A stretch of DNA of 52,915 nt from Sphingomonadaceae bacterium (GCA_002863155.1 PKED01000052.1:1-52915), one strand, 5' to 3'; positions 32,384 through 41,944 are shown, numbered from the stretch's first letter. Numbers and translations are program-made. The notes: generated by a model from the sequence alone, not told the origin.

Positions 32384-33424
32384 ATGACCCCACCGATCGT
32401 CGAACTCAGCGACCGCGCCCGCGACGTGTTCCGGATCGTGGTCGAAAGCTATCTCGATTCGGGCGCGCCGATTGGGTCGCGAACGATATCGAAGCTGTCG
32501 GGACTCAACCTGTCGCCCGCCAGCATCCGTAACGTGATGCAGGACCTTGAGGAGATCGGCCTGCTCGCCGCACCGCATACCAGCGCGGGCCGGATGCCGA
32601 CCGAGACCGGCCTGCGGCTGTTCGTCGACGGGATGATGCACGCGCTCGAGCCATCGGTCGAGGAGCGCGCCGCGATCGAGGCGCGCGCCGTCCAGTCGGG
32701 CCCGGTCGAGGAGGCGATCGCCGCCACCACTGCCGCGCTGTCGGGTCTGTCCGCCTGCGCGGGGCTGGTGTTCGTGCCCAAGCGCGAGCTGGTGGTACGC
32801 CAGCTGGGGTTCGTGCCGCTGTCGGCGGACCAGGCACTCGCTGTGCTGGTTGCTGAGGATGGATCGGTCGAGAACCGCGTCGTCGCGTTGCCGCCCGGCA
32901 CCAGCCCGTCGGCGCTGGCCGAGGCGGCCAATTATGTCAGCGCGATGCTGTCCGGCCTGACGCTGGCCGAGGCGCGCGCGCGGCTCGACCGCGAAATCGC
33001 CGCCGAACGCGCCGCTCTCGACGGCGCGGCACGCACGCTGATCGAAGCGGGGCTGGCGGTGTGGAGCGAGGATGGCGACCGGCGACCGGTGCTGATCGTG
33101 CGCGGGCAGGGGCGGCTGATTGATGCCGCTGCCGCCGCCGATCTCGACCGCGTCCGCGACCTGCTCGACGACCTTGAAGGCAAGCAGGAGATTGCCCAAT
33201 TGCTCGATCGCGCGCGCGAAGGCGATGCCACCCGGATCTTCATCGGCGCGGAGAATAATCTGTTCGCGCTGTCGGGATCGTCGGTGATCGCGCGGCCCTT
33301 TCACGGGGTCGACGGGCGCGTGGTCGGGGTGGTCGGGGTGATCGGCCCGACCCGGTTGAACTATGCGCGCATTGTGCCAATGGTGGATTTCACCGCTGCC
33401 ACGCTTGCGCGCCTGATGCAGTAA
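32384..33424 (+). CDS. hrcA: Heat-inducible transcription repressor HrcA
   Basis: Repressor of class I heat-shock genes; it binds CIRCE operators (usually at groESL) and is itself helped to fold by GroEL. The N-terminal winged helix is clear: ELSDRARDVFRIVVESYLDSG, quoted in part, then GSRTISKLSGLNLSPASIRN and GLLAAPHTSAGRMPTE. The C-terminal half shows the GAF-like dimerisation region and the conserved ending VGVIGPTRLNYARIVPMVDF. Length 346 aa. I looked for a CIRCE repeat (TTAGCACTC-N9-GAGTGCTAA) in the 104 nt upstream and found none, so it is not evidently autoregulated. grpE follows after 16 nt. Confidence 0.96.
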   Translation: MTPPIVELSDRARDVFRIVVESYLDSGAPIGSRTISKLSGLNLSPASIRNVMQDLEEIGLLAAPHTSAGRMPTETGLRLFVDGMMHALEPSVEERAAIEARAVQSGPVEEAIAATTAALSGLSACAGLVFVPKRELVVRQLGFVPLSADQALAVLVAEDGSVENRVVALPPGTSPSALAEAANYVSAMLSGLTLAEARARLDREIAAERAALDGAARTLIEAGLAVWSEDGDRRPVLIVRGQGRLIDAAAAADLDRVRDLLDDLEGKQEIAQLLDRAREGDATRIFIGAENNLFALSGSSVIARPFHGVDGRVVGVVGVIGPTRLNYARIVPMVDFTAATLARLMQ

Positions 33425-33440
33425 CACAGGAATTTTTGAG

Positions 33441-34001
33441 ATGACCGAAGACGACAATCTGGCCGCCGCCGAAACGGCCGGCAGCCCCTTTGCCGAACAG
33501 GATGCAGCCGATACGCCGGGTGAGGCCGGGGCCGATGCAGAGCGGATCGCCGCGCTGGAGGCTGAACTGGCCGAAGCCAAGCAGGCGGTGCTCTACGCCG
33601 CCGCCGAGGCGCAGAATGTGCGCCGCCGGGCTGAAAAGGAAGCGGTCGACGCGCGCGCCTATGCCGTCACCGGCTTTGCCCGCGATCTGCTGTCGGTGGC
33701 CGACAATCTGGAGCGCGGGCTGGCCGCCATTCCGGGCGAACTGCGCGCGGATGACAAGATGAAGGGCTTGGTCGCCGGCCTCGAGGCGACCGGCCGCGAG
33801 CTCGAAGCGGTGTTCCAGCGCCACGGCATCGCCAAGGTGAAGGCGATGGGCGAAAAGCTCGACCCCAATTGGCACCAGGCGATGATGGAAGTGCCGAGCG
33901 ACGCCGAACCGGGCACGATCGTCCAGGAAATGCAGGCGGGTTATGCGCTAAAGGACCGGCTGTTGCGGCCTGCACTCGTGGGCGTGGCGAAGGCGGGTTA
34001 G
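33441..34001 (+). CDS. grpE: Nucleotide exchange factor GrpE
   Basis: Co-chaperone that releases ADP from DnaK. An acidic N-terminus and a long helix (AERIAALEAELAEAKQAVLY and onward, coiled coil) are followed by AEAQNVRRRAEKEAVDARAYA, quoted in part, and the core block GFARDLLSVADNLERGL. The beta domain carries PNWHQAMMEVPSDAEPGTIVQEMQAGYALKDRLLRPALV, quoted in part as NWHQAMMEVP and GYALKDRLLRPALV, the strongest family signature. Length 186 aa. It follows hrcA by 16 nt; dnaK and dnaJ are not in the window, so the chaperone genes are split. Confidence 0.96.
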   Translation: MTEDDNLAAAETAGSPFAEQDAADTPGEAGADAERIAALEAELAEAKQAVLYAAAEAQNVRRRAEKEAVDARAYAVTGFARDLLSVADNLERGLAAIPGELRADDKMKGLVAGLEATGRELEAVFQRHGIAKVKAMGEKLDPNWHQAMMEVPSDAEPGTIVQEMQAGYALKDRLLRPALVGVAKAG

Positions 34002-34006
34002 GGCCC

Positions 34007-34192
34007 ATGCGGGTCCGCGTCCGCAAGGTCACCGACATGCGTGAGATCATCGCGCAGGCAATGGCGCGGACGCCGCGGATCCGTCCAGCCGGTTCGCCCG
34101 ACGGCACCGACGATGAGCCGGTGCCGGTCAGACCCGATCGCCCGCTCGATCTTTCAGGCGGCGCTGCCGCGGCGCTGGAGTTTGGCGACTAG
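34007..34192 (+). CDS. Small hypothetical protein between grpE and thrC
   Basis: Possible 61 aa protein that begins 5 nt after grpE and ends 19 nt before thrC. It starts MRVRVRKVTDMREIIAQAMA and ends LDLSGGAAAALEFGD, with a Pro/Asp-rich middle. Codons have the G/C-rich third positions of the neighbours, and the spacing fits an operon gene. No domain is recognised. Support is coding bias and tight placement only; a non-coding gap with a chance frame remains possible. Confidence 0.45.
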   Translation: MRVRVRKVTDMREIIAQAMARTPRIRPAGSPDGTDDEPVPVRPDRPLDLSGGAAAALEFGD

Positions 34193-34211
34193 GCTGGGCT
34201 AAGGGGGCGGC

Positions 34212-35435
34212 ATGAACCACAATCTCACCGCCGAGCGCCCGACTTTCGTCACCCATCTCGAATGTTCGATGACCGGCGAGCGGTACGAGGCCGACCGGCT
34301 GCACGGCCTGTCGCGGGTCGGGCGGCCGCTGCTCGTCCGCTACGATCTCGACATGGCGAAGGCGGCTGTGCCGCGCGCGCTGGTCGAGGCGCGGCCGACC
34401 GATCTGTGGCGCTGGCGCGAATTGCTGCCGGTGCGGCACACCGACAATATCGTCAGCCTGGGCGAGATCCAGACCCCACTGGTGCCCATTCCCGTTTCGG
34501 GCGGCGCGCGGGTGCTGGTGAAGGACGAAGGCCGCCTGCCGACCGGATCGTTCAAGGCGCGCGGGCTGGTAATGGCGGTCAGCATGGCCAAGGAACTGGG
34601 CGTCAAGCGGATCGCGATGCCGACCAACGGCAATGCCGGCGCAGCGCTCGCAGCCTATGCCAGCCGCTGCGGGATCGAGACGGTGGCGTTCTGCCCCGAC
34701 GATACGCCCGAGATCAACGTGCGCGAAATCGCGCTGCAGGGCGCGCGCGTCTACCGCGTCAACGGGCTGATCGACGATTGCGGCGCGATCGTCGGCAAGG
34801 GCGCGGCCGATGGGCTGTGGTTCGACCTGTCGACGCTGAAGGAACCGTACCGGATCGAAGGCAAGAAGACGATGGGGCTGGAACTTGCCGCGCAGTTCGG
34901 CTGGCAGCTGCCCGATGCGATCTTCTACCCGACCGGCGGCGGCACCGGGCTGATCGGCATGTGGAAGGCGTTCGCCGAGCTGGAAGCGCTCGGCTGGATC
35001 GGCGCGAAGCGGCCCAAGATGTTCGCGGTGCAGGCATCGGGCTGCGCGCCGATCGTCAAGGCCTTTGACGACGGCGCCGAGCACGCCGATCGCTGGGAAG
35101 GCGCGCACACCATCGCCAGCGGCATCCGCGTCCCGCGCGCGGTCGGCGACTTCCTGATCCTGCGCGCGGTGCGCGAGAGCGGCGGCATCGCGATGGCGGT
35201 CGATGACGCGGCGATCGAGGATGCGGTGGTGCGGTGCGCGCGCGAGGACGGGCTGCTGCTCTGTCCTGAAGGCGGCGCGACGCTGGCCGCCTATCACGCC
35301 GCGCGCGAACGCGGGCTGGTGGGGGCGGACGACAAGGTCGTGCTGTTCAACTGCGCGACCGGCCTCAAATATCCGATGCCCGACCAGTCGAAAACGCTCG
35401 ACCGGCACGGCGAAATCGATCTGGCCGCGCTTTAG
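34212..35435 (+). CDS. thrC: Threonine synthase
   Basis: PLP enzyme that converts O-phosphohomoserine to threonine. The PLP lysine is residue 115 in LPTGSFKARGLVMAV. Also seen: VLVKDEGRLP just before it, TNGNAGAALAAYASRCG (phosphate/PLP loop), PTGGGTGLIGMWKAF (PLP phosphate loop) and LLLCPEGGATLAAYH near the C-terminus. The N-terminal THLECSMTGERYEADRLHGLS segment fits the class with a small Cys-containing entry region, as in archaeal/plant-like threonine synthases. Length 407 aa. Other fold-type II enzymes such as threonine dehydratase are possible but less likely given this N-terminus. A palindromic repeat starts right after its stop codon. Confidence 0.92.
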   Translation: MNHNLTAERPTFVTHLECSMTGERYEADRLHGLSRVGRPLLVRYDLDMAKAAVPRALVEARPTDLWRWRELLPVRHTDNIVSLGEIQTPLVPIPVSGGARVLVKDEGRLPTGSFKARGLVMAVSMAKELGVKRIAMPTNGNAGAALAAYASRCGIETVAFCPDDTPEINVREIALQGARVYRVNGLIDDCGAIVGKGAADGLWFDLSTLKEPYRIEGKKTMGLELAAQFGWQLPDAIFYPTGGGTGLIGMWKAFAELEALGWIGAKRPKMFAVQASGCAPIVKAFDDGAEHADRWEGAHTIASGIRVPRAVGDFLILRAVRESGGIAMAVDDAAIEDAVVRCAREDGLLLCPEGGATLAAYHAARERGLVGADDKVVLFNCATGLKYPMPDQSKTLDRHGEIDLAAL

Positions 35436-35436
35436 A

Positions 35437-35552
35437 GTCGGATGACTTTTGGTTGAATCAAGTCCCCAACCGTTCGTGTCGAGCGAAGTCGAGACACCCT
35501 GCGCAACGCTCGTGGCCTGTTTCTCGACTGCGCTCGAAACGAACGGGTCAAG
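35437..35552 (+). repeat. 115-nt dispersed palindromic repeat, copy B
   Basis: Starts 2 nt after the thrC stop codon and fills most of the 144-nt gap before the end of fadD. It matches the reverse complement of 21703-21817 with five substitutions and one extra G. The inverted arms (about 35470-35497 and 35519-35546) pair with few mismatches, so a transcript from thrC would end in a long hairpin. In both copies the same end of the repeat abuts the stop codon of the neighbouring gene. Confidence 0.88.
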
Positions 35553-35579
35553 GTAATGTCATCGGGCTCTAGAGCGCGC

Positions 35580-37262
35580 TCAGCCGAGCACTTCGGCGAC
35601 CAGATCCTTGCGGCTCAGCTTGCCGATCATCGTCTTGGGCATCGTCAGCCGGACGACGACCTGATCGACGCGCTCGTGCTTGCCGAGCTGGGGGTTGAGC
35701 CATGCAGCAAGCGCTTCGCCGGTTTCTGTCGCGCCGTCGTTGAGCGTCACATAGGCGCGCGGAAATTCGCCGCGATAGGTGTCGGGAATGCCGATCACCA
35801 GCGCCTCCTTCACGGCCGGATGGGTGTAGAGCACGGCTTCGATCTGGCTCGGGAACACCTTGAATCCGCCGACCGCGATCATGTCCTTGAGACGATCGAC
35901 GATCTTGACGAAGCCATCCGCATCGATCGTGCCGACATCGCCGGTGCGCAGCCAGCGTGTCCCCTGGGCGTCGGTGACGAACACTTCGGCATCGGCTTCG
36001 GGGCGCTGCCAATAGCCCTTCATGATCTGCGGCCCCGCCACGATGATCTCGCCTGGCTCGCCTTCGGGGGCGGGCTTTGACGGGTCTTCCTTGTCGACCA
36101 GGGCAATCCGCGTGGCCGGAATCGGCTGGCCGATCGTGCCGGGCTTGCCCGCCGCTTCATAAGGGTTGGCGGCGACCACGCCCGAACTTTCCGACAAGCC
36201 ATAGCCTTCGATCAGGACCGCGCCCGTCGCGCGTTCGAACCGCGACTTGAGCTCCGACGGCAGCGGCGCGCCGCCCGAAATGCACACGCGCAAATGACTG
36301 AAATTGGTTTTGGCGAGAGCGGGATTGTCGAGCAGCGCCTGGTACATGGTCGGCACGCCGGGCACCGCCGTCACCTGCGATCGGCCGATTGCGCCGAGCG
36401 CCTGCGCGGCATTGAAGCGCGGCAGCATGACGATGCATCCGCCGCTCAGCACGGTCCGGTTGAGCACGCAGGTATTGGCAAAGACGTGAAACAGCGGCAG
36501 CGCGCCCAGAATGCGGTCCGGCATGCCGGGTCTGGGGTCGATCGCGTTGACCTGTCGCGCATTCGCCGAAAGATTGTTGTGAGTGAGCATCGCGCCCTTT
36601 GGCGTGCCGGTCGTGCCGCCGGTATATTGGATCAGCGCGACATCCCGAACCGGATCGATCGATGCCGTCGCATGGGCGCCGTCATTCGCGATCAGTTTCG
36701 AAAACGCGATGATCCGCGCGTCGTCCGGCTTGTCGGCAATGTCCTTGCGGCTGAACCAGCGATAGAGGACCGACTTCGCCGCGGGCAGCGCGCCCGCCAC
36801 CGATCCGACGACCAGCCGTTCGAGTGCGCTGTCGCCCAGCACCTTGAGCGCGGTCGGCAGCAGCGCCGTCGCCGAAATCGTGAACAGCAGCCGCGTGCCC
36901 GAATCGGCGACCTGGTGCGACAGCTCGGCAGGCGTGTAGAGCGGCGAAAAGTTCACCACCGTCGCGCCCAGCTTCAGGATGCCGTAATAGGCTGCGAGAT
37001 AGTGCGGAACATTGGGCAGGAACAGCCCGATCCGGTCGCCCGGGCCGTAGCCGAGCGCGGCGAGCCCCGCCGCGACCCGGTTGGCGCCGTCGAGCGTCTC
37101 GCCATAGCTGTAGCGGCGGCCGAGAAAATCGATGAGTGGCTTGTCAACATGGGCTGCGGCCGCGGAATCGAACAGGTCGACCATCGATAGCGGCGGCAGC
37201 ATCTGGTCCCAGGCGCCGGGGTGACGATATGCGGTGCGCCAGATGGCTTCGGGATCGATCAT
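35580..37262 (-). CDS. fadD: Long-chain fatty acid-CoA ligase
   Basis: AMP-forming enzyme that activates fatty acids with CoA for beta-oxidation or lipid synthesis. The AMP-binding P-loop is YTGGTTGTPKGAMLTHNNL. Other blocks: GALPLFHVFANT, CISGGAPLPSELKSRFE, IEGYGLSESSGVVAANP (A5), RWLRTGDVGTIDADGFVKIVDR (A7/A8), KDMIAVGGFKVFPSQIE and the catalytic Lys in TMPKTMIGKLSRKDL (A10). Length 560 aa. A stand-alone gene between thrC, which is convergent with it, and a small membrane protein. Chain length cannot be told from sequence by eye. Confidence 0.94.
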   Translation of the reverse strand: MIDPEAIWRTAYRHPGAWDQMLPPLSMVDLFDSAAAAHVDKPLIDFLGRRYSYGETLDGANRVAAGLAALGYGPGDRIGLFLPNVPHYLAAYYGILKLGATVVNFSPLYTPAELSHQVADSGTRLLFTISATALLPTALKVLGDSALERLVVGSVAGALPAAKSVLYRWFSRKDIADKPDDARIIAFSKLIANDGAHATASIDPVRDVALIQYTGGTTGTPKGAMLTHNNLSANARQVNAIDPRPGMPDRILGALPLFHVFANTCVLNRTVLSGGCIVMLPRFNAAQALGAIGRSQVTAVPGVPTMYQALLDNPALAKTNFSHLRVCISGGAPLPSELKSRFERATGAVLIEGYGLSESSGVVAANPYEAAGKPGTIGQPIPATRIALVDKEDPSKPAPEGEPGEIIVAGPQIMKGYWQRPEADAEVFVTDAQGTRWLRTGDVGTIDADGFVKIVDRLKDMIAVGGFKVFPSQIEAVLYTHPAVKEALVIGIPDTYRGEFPRAYVTLNDGATETGEALAAWLNPQLGKHERVDQVVVRLTMPKTMIGKLSRKDLVAEVLG

Positions 37263-37303
37263 GTCCGGGGTTTAGGCAGCGCCCCCGGCACGCGCAACCC
37301 GCC

Positions 37304-37504
37304 TCAACCCAGACGCTTGGCGGTCCAGGTGATCAGCAGCGAAAAGGCCATCACGCCAAGGTCGATCGCGGCGCTTACCTGGCGCGGGGCCGGATCGTTG
37401 ACCTGATGGGTGATGACGCGGATGTCGGCGGACGGGTGACGCACTGTCATGATGCCGAGCGCCAGCAGCGCGATAACGGAAATGGCAATCGGGCGCTGAC
37501 GCAT
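37304..37504 (-). CDS. Small membrane protein, hypothetical
   Basis: 66 aa protein with two hydrophobic segments: RPIAISVIALLALGIMTV at the N-terminus and SAAIDLGVMAFSLLITWTAKRL at the C-terminus, joined by a polar HPSADIRVITHQVNDPAPRQ stretch. It has a very good ribosome site (GGAGGA, 4 nt before ATG 37504), which supports it as a real gene in spite of its size. No family is recognised. It lies 41 nt upstream of fadD on the same strand and 52 nt downstream of the diguanylate cyclase. Confidence 0.6.
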   Translation of the reverse strand: MRQRPIAISVIALLALGIMTVRHPSADIRVITHQVNDPAPRQVSAAIDLGVMAFSLLITWTAKRLG

Positions 37505-37556
37505 TGCTTCCTCCAACCCGGTTCGGTATTAACCGATTGCCATCAGGGCTGCAAGG

Positions 37557-39230
37557 TCATGCCGCAGACGGAACGTCGATACGCACCCGGTCGCGTCCAT
37601 CGGCCTTGGCGTCGTACAGCGCGCGATCGGCGCGGCGGTACAGGTTCTTCCAGTCGCTCTCGGTCGCGAGCGATCCGCTGCACACGCCGATGCTGGCGGT
37701 GACGTTCATGTCGAACGGCATCCGTTCGCGGCGCAGATGGGCAAGCAGATCGTTCGGATCGATCGCCCGGCCGACCGGCATCACCACTGCAAATTCCTCG
37801 CCGCCGATCCGGGCCACCAGCGCACCGCTCGGCACGCCGCCACGCAGCCCGCGGGCGAACACACGCAGCACTTCGTCGCCGCCGTCATGCCCGATCGTCT
37901 CGTTGACGGCCTTGAAATGGTCGAGGTCGATGACGAACAGCGTCTGGTCGCCCTCCCGCCCGATCGCACGGTGCAGGAACGCGCGGCGGTTGAGCAGCCC
38001 GGTCAGCGGGTCGGCATCGGCAAGCGCGCGGGCCGCGAGTTCCTGCACCCGCGCCTCGTCGCGCTCCCGGCTCAACAAGCGGATGCGATAGGTGATGCCC
38101 ACCGATGACAGCAGCGCTTCCGCGCTCATCGACAGGATGGTCGAATTGTCGATCCAGAAGCTCCATCCGATGAAGCTGAAATTATTGGCGACGCGCAGCC
38201 CCGCGAACACGACCGGCGCAGCCCAGGCGATCGCGAACAGCCAGAGATAGCTGCTGCGGCGGCGCCAGGCGCGCACCATGACCATCGGCACGAACGCGAC
38301 CAGCATCAAGAAGGCCATGGCAAAGGCCTTGTCGAGCACCATGATGTTCCACGGCGCAAGCAGCGCGTAGCTGGTCGACGAGGCAAGAATGGCGAACGCC
38401 ACCGCCGTGCCCGCCCGCCCGATCCATCCTTCGAACACCGTCTCTTCGAAAAACGCGCGCGCGAAGGATATCGCCGCCGTCGCGCTCAGCCCGAGGCCAA
38501 TATAGTTGAGCCTCAACCGGTCATTATTGTCGAATCCGGGAAATGCCCAGGCGATCGCGCCCGACGACGTGAAGGCATAGCCGAGCAGCAGCCCCACCAT
38601 GACGCAATAGGCCAGCTGGAACCGGTGCTGCATGGCCGTCCACAGCGCGAAATGATGCACCAGCAGCGCGATGCAAAGACCGGCAAATCCGGCATAGATC
38701 GCCGCCATGTACAGGTTTGCCCAGCCCGACTCGCGCAGCGTCGCCAGCCGCGGACCGACGACGATCCCGCGCAGATTGCCCGCGCCTTCGACCTTCCAGG
38801 CCACCTGCACGAGCGGCGCATCGCGCGCCGGCAGCCGGTCGAGAAAGATCGCTCCCAGCTGGAGGTTGGCGCTGGCCTGCCGCGCGTCGCTGCGCTTGGC
38901 GACGATCACGCCGTCGGCATAACGCGCATAGACGGTGCGCGCTTGCTGCCACAGGCTCACCGACCGCAGCGCGACTTCGCCGTGGCGTTCGACGCGATTG
39001 CCGAGCACCCAGTAATCGCCGCCGCCAAGCCGGTTCTGCGGCGTCTTGCAATCGAGCGGAATGCGGCCCGCGAACAGATCGGCCACACGCTGGCCCGGCA
39101 TTGCGCGCGCGACGCACATGGTGATCGGATCGCCGATGCCCATCTTGTCGGCGGCCTGCGCGGGGGTGCCGGCCAGCACCCATGCGAGAACCAGCAATGC
39201 ATAGCGCACGAGACGATGCGGAAAACTCAT
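37557..39230 (-). CDS. Membrane diguanylate cyclase (7TM sensor plus GGDEF domain)
   Basis: Likely makes the second messenger c-di-GMP. A signal peptide (to about residue 26) leads into a periplasmic sensor domain, then about seven membrane helices (residues 170-390, the 7TMR-DISM type), and a C-terminal GGDEF domain. The active-site motif is intact as GGEEF at residues 476-480. DADPLTGLLNRRAFLH and LFVIDLDHFKAVNETIGHDGGDEVL, quoted in part, are also typical. The RxxD inhibitory site that normally precedes the motif is missing (the residues there are PSGA), so product inhibition may be absent. ATG 39230 precedes the signal peptide. A perfect FNR/FixK-type box lies 98 nt upstream. Confidence 0.92.
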   Translation of the reverse strand: MSFPHRLVRYALLVLAWVLAGTPAQAADKMGIGDPITMCVARAMPGQRVADLFAGRIPLDCKTPQNRLGGGDYWVLGNRVERHGEVALRSVSLWQQARTVYARYADGVIVAKRSDARQASANLQLGAIFLDRLPARDAPLVQVAWKVEGAGNLRGIVVGPRLATLRESGWANLYMAAIYAGFAGLCIALLVHHFALWTAMQHRFQLAYCVMVGLLLGYAFTSSGAIAWAFPGFDNNDRLRLNYIGLGLSATAAISFARAFFEETVFEGWIGRAGTAVAFAILASSTSYALLAPWNIMVLDKAFAMAFLMLVAFVPMVMVRAWRRRSSYLWLFAIAWAAPVVFAGLRVANNFSFIGWSFWIDNSTILSMSAEALLSSVGITYRIRLLSRERDEARVQELAARALADADPLTGLLNRRAFLHRAIGREGDQTLFVIDLDHFKAVNETIGHDGGDEVLRVFARGLRGGVPSGALVARIGGEEFAVVMPVGRAIDPNDLLAHLRRERMPFDMNVTASIGVCSGSLATESDWKNLYRRADRALYDAKADGRDRVRIDVPSAA

Positions 39231-39321
39231 CGCCGACAAGTAGCGAGGAGAGCGCAAAAATCTGGTAAATGAAATCGAGACGGATTTGACGCGCAATCGC
39301 TAGCAAAGCTGCGAAATCTTA

Positions 39322-39335
39322 TTGATCTCGATCAA
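39322..39335. promoter_or_regulatory. FNR/FixK/Anr-type box upstream of the diguanylate cyclase
   Basis: TTGATCTCGATCAA is a perfect match to the TTGAT-N4-ATCAA consensus of the CRP/FNR family. Its centre lies 98 nt upstream of ATG 39230. Centred at -41.5, the transcript would start near 39287. The neighbouring clpA gene ends at 39505 and points the same way, so only the cyclase gene can be driven by it. The rest of 39231-39504 holds no other recognisable feature. Confidence 0.6.
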
Positions 39336-39504
39336 GTAAATCGCCCGAATTTCGTTACGAGTGCGATATTGTCTCGACAATCCATTTGCCGACCGAGGCG
39401 CGCTGGGGTGCTAATTATCGCGCGGGATCGGGTAGGCCGTACATCACCGGGCGCCCGCGTGACCGGACATGCCGATCCACGCGAGCCGACCGGCCCCGGG
39501 GCGA

Positions 39505-41820
39505 TTACTTCGCCTCGACGGCCTCTGCCTTTCCTTTCTTCTTGGGCTTTTTGGGTGCGGCTGGAATGATCTCGAACCCGAGTTCATTGTCTTTCAGCTT
39601 CACCGTCACCTCGCCGCCATGGACGAGCTTGCCGAACAGCAGTTCCTCGGCGAGCGGCTGCTTGACCTTTTCCTGGATTAGCCGCCCCATCGGCCGCGCG
39701 CCGTAGAGCTTGTCGTAGCCCTTTGATGTCAGCCAGGCCTTGGCATCGTCGTCGAGCTTGATGTGGACGCCGCGGTCGGCAAGCTGCAGTTCTAGCTGGA
39801 GAATGAACTTCTCCACCACCCGCGCCACGACTTCGGGCGGCAGATAGCCGAACGGGACGATCGCATCGAGCCGGTTGCGGAATTCGGGCGTGAACATCTT
39901 CTGCACCGCCTGCTCGTCCTCGCCCTCGCGGGTAAGGTTGCCGAAGCCGACCGTCTCGCGCGCCATGTCGCTCGCGCCCGCATTGGTCGTCATGATCAGG
40001 ATGACGTTGCGGAAATCGACGCTCTTGCCGTGCTGGTCGGTCAGGCGGCCATTGTCCATCACCTGGAGCAGGATGTTGAACAGGTCGGGGTGCGCCTTTT
40101 CGATCTCATCGAGCAGCAGCACCGAATGCGGCTGCTGGTCGACCGCGTCGGTCAACAGCCCGCCCTGGTCGAACCCGACATAGCCCGGGGGGGCGCCGAT
40201 CAGGCGGCTGACCGAGTGGCGCTCCATATATTCGCTCATGTCGAATCGCTGGAGCGGGATACCCATGATCGAGGCAAGCTGGCGCGCGACTTCGGTCTTG
40301 CCGACGCCGGTCGGGCCGGTGAACAGGTAATTGCCGATCGGCTTGTCGGGATCGCGAAGACCCGCACGACTGAGCTTGATCGCGCTCGCCAGCTTTTCGA
40401 TCGCCGCATTCTGGCCGAACACAACCCGCTTGAGATCGGTTTCAAGCGTCGCGAGCGCGGCGGTATCGTCCTTCGACACCGATTTCGGCGGAATCCGCGC
40501 CATCGTCGCGATCACGGCCTCGATCTCCCGCGCGGTGATCGTCTTCTTGCGCTTCGACGGTGCGACCAGCATCTGCATCGCGCCGACTTCGTCGATCACG
40601 TCGATCGCCTTGTCGGGCAGCTTGCGGTCGTTGATGTAGCGTGCCGACAGCTCGACCGCGGTCTTGATCGCGTCGGGGGTGTACTTCACCGCATGGTGAT
40701 CCTCGAACGCCGAGCGCAGGCCCGACAGGATCTTGATCGTGTCCTCGATCGTCGGTTCGTTCACGTCGATCTTCTGGAACCGGCGCAGCAGTGCGCGGTC
40801 CTTTTCGAAATGATTGCGGAATTCCTTGTAGGTGGTGGAGCCGATGCAGCGGATCGTGCCGCCCGACAGCGCCGGCTTGAGCAGATTGGACGCATCCATC
40901 GCCCCGCCCGACGTCGCGCCCGCGCCGATCACGGTGTGGATCTCATCAATGAACAGGATTGCGTCGGGAAGTTTTTCGAGCTCGTTGACGACCGCCTTGA
41001 GCCGCTCCTCGAAATCGCCGCGATAGCGCGTGCCGGCCAGCAGCGCGCCCATGTCGAGCGAATAGATGACGGCCGGCTTCAGCACCTCGGGCACGTCGCC
41101 TTCGATGATCTTGCGCGCAAGCCCTTCGGCGATCGCGGTCTTGCCGACGCCGGGATCGCCGACATAGAGCGGGTTGTTCTTGCTGCGGCGGCACAGGATC
41201 TGGACGGTGCGGTCGACTTCGGCGCCGCGGCCGATCAGCGGATCCACCTTGCCGCGACGCGCCTTTTCGTTGAGGTCGACGGTGAACTGCTTGAGCGCGC
41301 TTTCGCTCTTGCCCTTCTCGCTCGCCTTGGCGGGCTTTTCCTCTTCGGCGCCCTTGGGCGTCGACGCCTCGGGTGCGCTGCCGCCCTTGCCGACGCCGTG
41401 GCTGATGAAGCTCACCGCGTCCAATCGGCTCATGTCCTGTTGCTGGAGGAAATAGACCGCATAGCTCTCGCGCTCGCTGAACAGCGCGACGAGCACGTTG
41501 GCGCCGGTCACTTCGTCGCGGCCCGACGACTGGACATGCAGGATCGCGCGCTGGACGACGCGCTGGAAGCCGCTGGTCGGCGACGGATCGGTCGCCTGCG
41601 CGACTTTGAGCGCCTCGAGCTCGGTATCGAGATAATGCGCGACGGTGCGCTTCAATTCGCCCAGATCGACGCCGCACGCGGTCATCACCTTCGACGCATG
41701 CTCGTCGTCCACCAGCGCGAGCAGCAGGTGTTCGAGCGTCGCATATTCATGGCGGCGGGTTGACGCGGCTTCAAGCGCCTTGTGGAGCGTCGTTTCTAGG
41801 GCGGAAGCGAAGGAAGGCAT
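39505..41820 (-). CDS. clpA: ATP-dependent Clp protease ATP-binding subunit ClpA
   Basis: AAA+ unfoldase that feeds proteins to ClpP. An N-domain ([19 protein letters not shown]) is followed by D1 with Walker A GDPGVGKT (residues 221-228) and Walker [13 protein letters not shown], then D2 with [15 protein letters not shown] and [20 protein letters not shown]. The ClpP-binding loop appears as [12 protein letters not shown], where the VGF tripeptide takes the place of the usual IGL/IGF. Length 771 aa. It has a strong ribosome site, AAGGAG 7 nt upstream. The adaptor gene clpS, often just upstream, is not here; the next gene upstream is a DUF1192 protein. Confidence 0.96.
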   Translation of the reverse strand: MPSFASALETTLHKALEAASTRRHEYATLEHLLLALVDDEHASKVMTACGVDLGELKRTVAHYLDTELEALKVAQATDPSPTSGFQRVVQRAILHVQSSGRDEVTGANVLVALFSERESYAVYFLQQQDMSRLDAVSFISHGVGKGGSAPEASTPKGAEEEKPAKASEKGKSESALKQFTVDLNEKARRGKVDPLIGRGAEVDRTVQILCRRSKNNPLYVGDPGVGKTAIAEGLARKIIEGDVPEVLKPAVIYSLDMGALLAGTRYRGDFEERLKAVVNELEKLPDAILFIDEIHTVIGAGATSGGAMDASNLLKPALSGGTIRCIGSTTYKEFRNHFEKDRALLRRFQKIDVNEPTIEDTIKILSGLRSAFEDHHAVKYTPDAIKTAVELSARYINDRKLPDKAIDVIDEVGAMQMLVAPSKRKKTITAREIEAVIATMARIPPKSVSKDDTAALATLETDLKRVVFGQNAAIEKLASAIKLSRAGLRDPDKPIGNYLFTGPTGVGKTEVARQLASIMGIPLQRFDMSEYMERHSVSRLIGAPPGYVGFDQGGLLTDAVDQQPHSVLLLDEIEKAHPDLFNILLQVMDNGRLTDQHGKSVDFRNVILIMTTNAGASDMARETVGFGNLTREGEDEQAVQKMFTPEFRNRLDAIVPFGYLPPEVVARVVEKFILQLELQLADRGVHIKLDDDAKAWLTSKGYDKLYGARPMGRLIQEKVKQPLAEELLFGKLVHGGEVTVKLKDNELGFEIIPAAPKKPKKKGKAEAVEAK

Positions 41821-41944
41821 CAGATTACTCCTTGGGGCCGCGATCGGGGCGCTGGCCGTCGCCCTGTTATGTCGGAAGGGGTTCGCCCGGCATCAAGCAC
41901 TTGAAATCGTGTTTTCGCCGCATAGCGCCGGGGCGACCGCGCGA

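Noticed and set aside
40030..41763. 577-codon plus-strand frame opposite clpA
   Set aside because: Antisense shadow of ClpA with no family features.
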